Assembly: GCA_002310995.1 (NCBI GenBank)
Contig: DBYV01000039.1
Coordinates: 35,614-51,421 of the forward strand
DNA from: a bacterium UBP6_UBA1177
Lineage (GTDB): Bacteria; UBP6; UBA1177
Direction of reading: 5' to 3'
Length of the DNA: 15,808 nt
The position numbers and the translations under genes were made by a program. The notes below the pieces were generated by a model. The model worked only from the letters and a program-made list of their open reading frames with translations, had not been told where the DNA came from and searched no databases. Of this stretch, positions 14,212 to 15,808 are shown piece by piece; position 1 is the stretch's first letter; each line of letters starts with the position of its first letter.

Positions 14212-15730
14212 GAGCGCCGACTGCCTTTTCAGCCGTTTTTACGATCTCGTATTCCTTCTTGAGAACGTTCATGAACATCGGGTGAAGGAACGCATCGTTT
14301 TCCATGAAAGGAACATCCTTGCGGATAAGTTTGTAAACGGGCTCGATCCCTGCGCCTGCTTTCATCGGTTTTCTGAAATCGATTGCCTGCATTGCGGTGA
14401 GAAGCTCGATGCAGATGATTTTAACGGTGTTTTCAACAACAGCGGTGCACTTTCTTGCAGCTGTCGTTCCCATGCTGACGTGGTCTTCCTTTCCGGCAGA
14501 TGTCGGGATCGAATCGACTGTTGCGGGGAAAGACTGCGTTTTGTTTTCGCTTGCCAGACTTGCAGCCGCGACGTGAGCGATCATAAAGCCGCTGTTGAGA
14601 CCTTTATTTTTAACCAAAAATGCCGGAGCCTGGTTGAAAACCGGGTTGATGAGCTGTTCGATCCTTCTTTCGGAAATGCTTCCGAGCTCGGAAACAGCCG
14701 CGGTGAGGTAGTCCATAACGAGTCCGATCGGCTCGCCGTGGAAGTTGCCGGCAGAGATCGTCTCTTTTTCGTCGGGGAAAATGAGCGGGTTATCAGTCGA
14801 AGAATTGAGCTCTGTCGTGATGACTTTCTCAACGTGTCTGAGAGCGTCACGGACTGCGCCGTGGACCTGCGGAGCACAGCGGAGGCTGTATGCGTCCTGG
14901 ACTTTCGGGCAGTTGCGGTGGCTTTCGCGGATTTCAGAGTTTGCGATAAGTTTGAGAACGTTTTCTGAAACTTCCGCCTGTCCGGGGTGAGCTCTGACGA
15001 TATTTACTTTCTGATCGAAAGCGCGGTCTGTTCCCATGATGCCTTCGATCGTCGAAGTAAGCGCGATATCTGCAAGTTTAAGAAGGTTGTGGACTCTGTG
15101 GACTGCGAGAGCGCCGAGAGCCGTCATAACCTGCGTTCCGTTGATGAGAGCAAGTCCTTCTTTCGCTTTGAGGGTGATGGGTTTGATCTTTTTCGCTTTG
15201 AAAACTTCGGCTGTATCGACCATTTTTCCGTCGTCAGTCATTACGAAACCTTCTCCGCAGAGAACGATAGCCAGATGAGCCAGAGGAGCAAGGTCGCCGC
15301 TTGCGCCGACACTGCCCTGCGACGGGATGAAAGGAATTATGTCCTTGTTGAGGAGTTCGAGAAGTTTGTCGAAAGTCTCAAGTGAAATTCCGCTGAAACC
15401 TTTCGCGAGAACGTTTGCACGAAGAAGCATGATCGCTCTGACAGTCTCTTTGTTGAAAGGTGCGCCGACACCGATCGCGTGGCTGCGGATGAGGTTGATC
15501 TGAAGAGTTTCAAGGTCTTTGTGCTCGACTTTGACATCGCTCAGAATGCCGAAACCGGTGTTGATCCCGTAAACAGCCTTGTCCTTTTTAAGGATCGAAT
15601 CGACAAATTTGCGGCATTTCGCCATTTTAGCGCGCGTCTTTTCGTTGATCGCGGCTTCAGCCTGACCTTTAGCAACCAAAACGACATCATCGATCGTGAG
15701 ATTTTCACCGTTAAGAAAAACTTTTTTCAT
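14204..15730 (-). CDS. hutH: Histidine ammonia-lyase
   Basis: The enzyme removes ammonia from L-histidine to give trans-urocanate, the first step of histidine use, in the cytoplasm as a homotetramer. The 508-residue length is typical. The Ala-Ser-Gly triad that cyclises to the MIO electrophile is at 143-145, inside GSVGASGDLAPLAH. Other active-site residues match Pseudomonas putida HutH with a constant +1 offset: Tyr54 (YGINTGFG), His84 (RSHAIGVG), Tyr281 and Arg284 (AYSLRC), and Glu415 (KEDHVSMG). These support histidine rather than phenylalanine/tyrosine specificity, though this is not proven. The ATG at 15728-15730 follows GGGGGA at 15734-15739; an in-frame TTG 33 nt upstream would add an unlike extension. 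No hutU, hutI or hutG is in the window. The gene converges on the lipid kinase, and the two stop regions overlap by 8 bp. Confidence 0.95.
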   Translation of the reverse strand: MKKVFLNGENLTIDDVVLVAKGQAEAAINEKTRAKMAKCRKFVDSILKKDKAVYGINTGFGILSDVKVEHKDLETLQINLIRSHAIGVGAPFNKETVRAIMLLRANVLAKGFSGISLETFDKLLELLNKDIIPFIPSQGSVGASGDLAPLAHLAIVLCGEGFVMTDDGKMVDTAEVFKAKKIKPITLKAKEGLALINGTQVMTALGALAVHRVHNLLKLADIALTSTIEGIMGTDRAFDQKVNIVRAHPGQAEVSENVLKLIANSEIRESHRNCPKVQDAYSLRCAPQVHGAVRDALRHVEKVITTELNSSTDNPLIFPDEKETISAGNFHGEPIGLVMDYLTAAVSELGSISERRIEQLINPVFNQAPAFLVKNKGLNSGFMIAHVAAASLASENKTQSFPATVDSIPTSAGKEDHVSMGTTAARKCTAVVENTVKIICIELLTAMQAIDFRKPMKAGAGIEPVYKLIRKDVPFMENDAFLHPMFMNVLKKEYEIVKTAEKAVGALK

Positions 15731-15808
15731 AATTCCCCCACAAATTTCAAGTTTATAAAACAAAAAACGGATGCTTATAGCACAAAAAATTGAAAAAAGA
15801 ATTTTAAA

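Noticed and set aside
14282..14968. A 228-codon open frame on the plus strand inside hutH
   Set aside because: It is antisense to a gene with complete active-site conservation; the frame stays open because of codon bias in hutH.
12600..15808. Integrative element boundary (tRNA, integrase or attachment-site repeat) to the right of the T4SS locus
   Set aside because: No tRNA, integrase or long direct repeat is visible between the repressor and hutH; mobility of the locus cannot be claimed from this window.

Overview
The window comes from a Gram-negative bacterium. It encodes an outer-membrane beta-barrel, two Sec/lipobox lipoproteins and the envelope-spanning parts of a type IV secretion system (T4SS). 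The Asp/Thr-rich tether that follows the lipobox of the partial lipoprotein at the left edge, and the very large multidomain lipoprotein beside it, are the style I associate with deltaproteobacteria-like lineages (Myxococcota, Bradymonadota and relatives). That taxonomic guess is weak, because there is no rRNA or marker gene here.

Layout. (1) Positions 1-182, minus strand: the N-terminus of a small lipoprotein that runs off the left edge, with a short intergenic region (183-314) carrying a possible promoter. (2) Positions 315-12338, minus strand: one compact operon of nine genes read right to left: virB2, virB3, virB4, virB6, virB8, virB9, virB10, an outer-membrane barrel gene and a 1624-codon Cys-rich Ig-like lipoprotein gene. 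The gene order matches the Agrobacterium virB order with B5, B7 and B11 absent. Nearly every junction is an ATGA (or TGATG) stop/start overlap, so the two unusual distal genes are physically and probably translationally coupled to the T4SS genes. (3) Positions 12339-12610: a very AT-rich divergent control region of about 270 bp with inverted repeats and promoter-like elements in both directions. (4) Positions 12611-13204, plus strand: an XRE/S24 (LexA/CI-like) repressor whose catalytic serine position is asparagine. (5) Positions 13288-14211, plus strand: a diacylglycerol kinase family lipid kinase. (6) Positions 14204-15730, minus strand: histidine ammonia-lyase (hutH), convergent with the kinase gene and overlapping it by 8 bp.

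How it may work together (inference). The repressor is placed to control the divergent T4SS operon. VirB2 is the pilin; VirB3, VirB4, VirB6 and VirB8 form the inner-membrane machinery; VirB9 and VirB10 form the outer-membrane core complex. The barrel and giant lipoprotein would then be a lineage-specific surface module, perhaps for target-cell contact, in place of the missing VirB5/VirB7. No relaxase, coupling protein (VirD4), VirB11 ATPase, integrase, IS element, tRNA, rRNA or CRISPR array is visible. The kinase and hutH look like ordinary chromosomal metabolism flanking the secretion locus. The longest gene-free stretch is the 272-bp control region.
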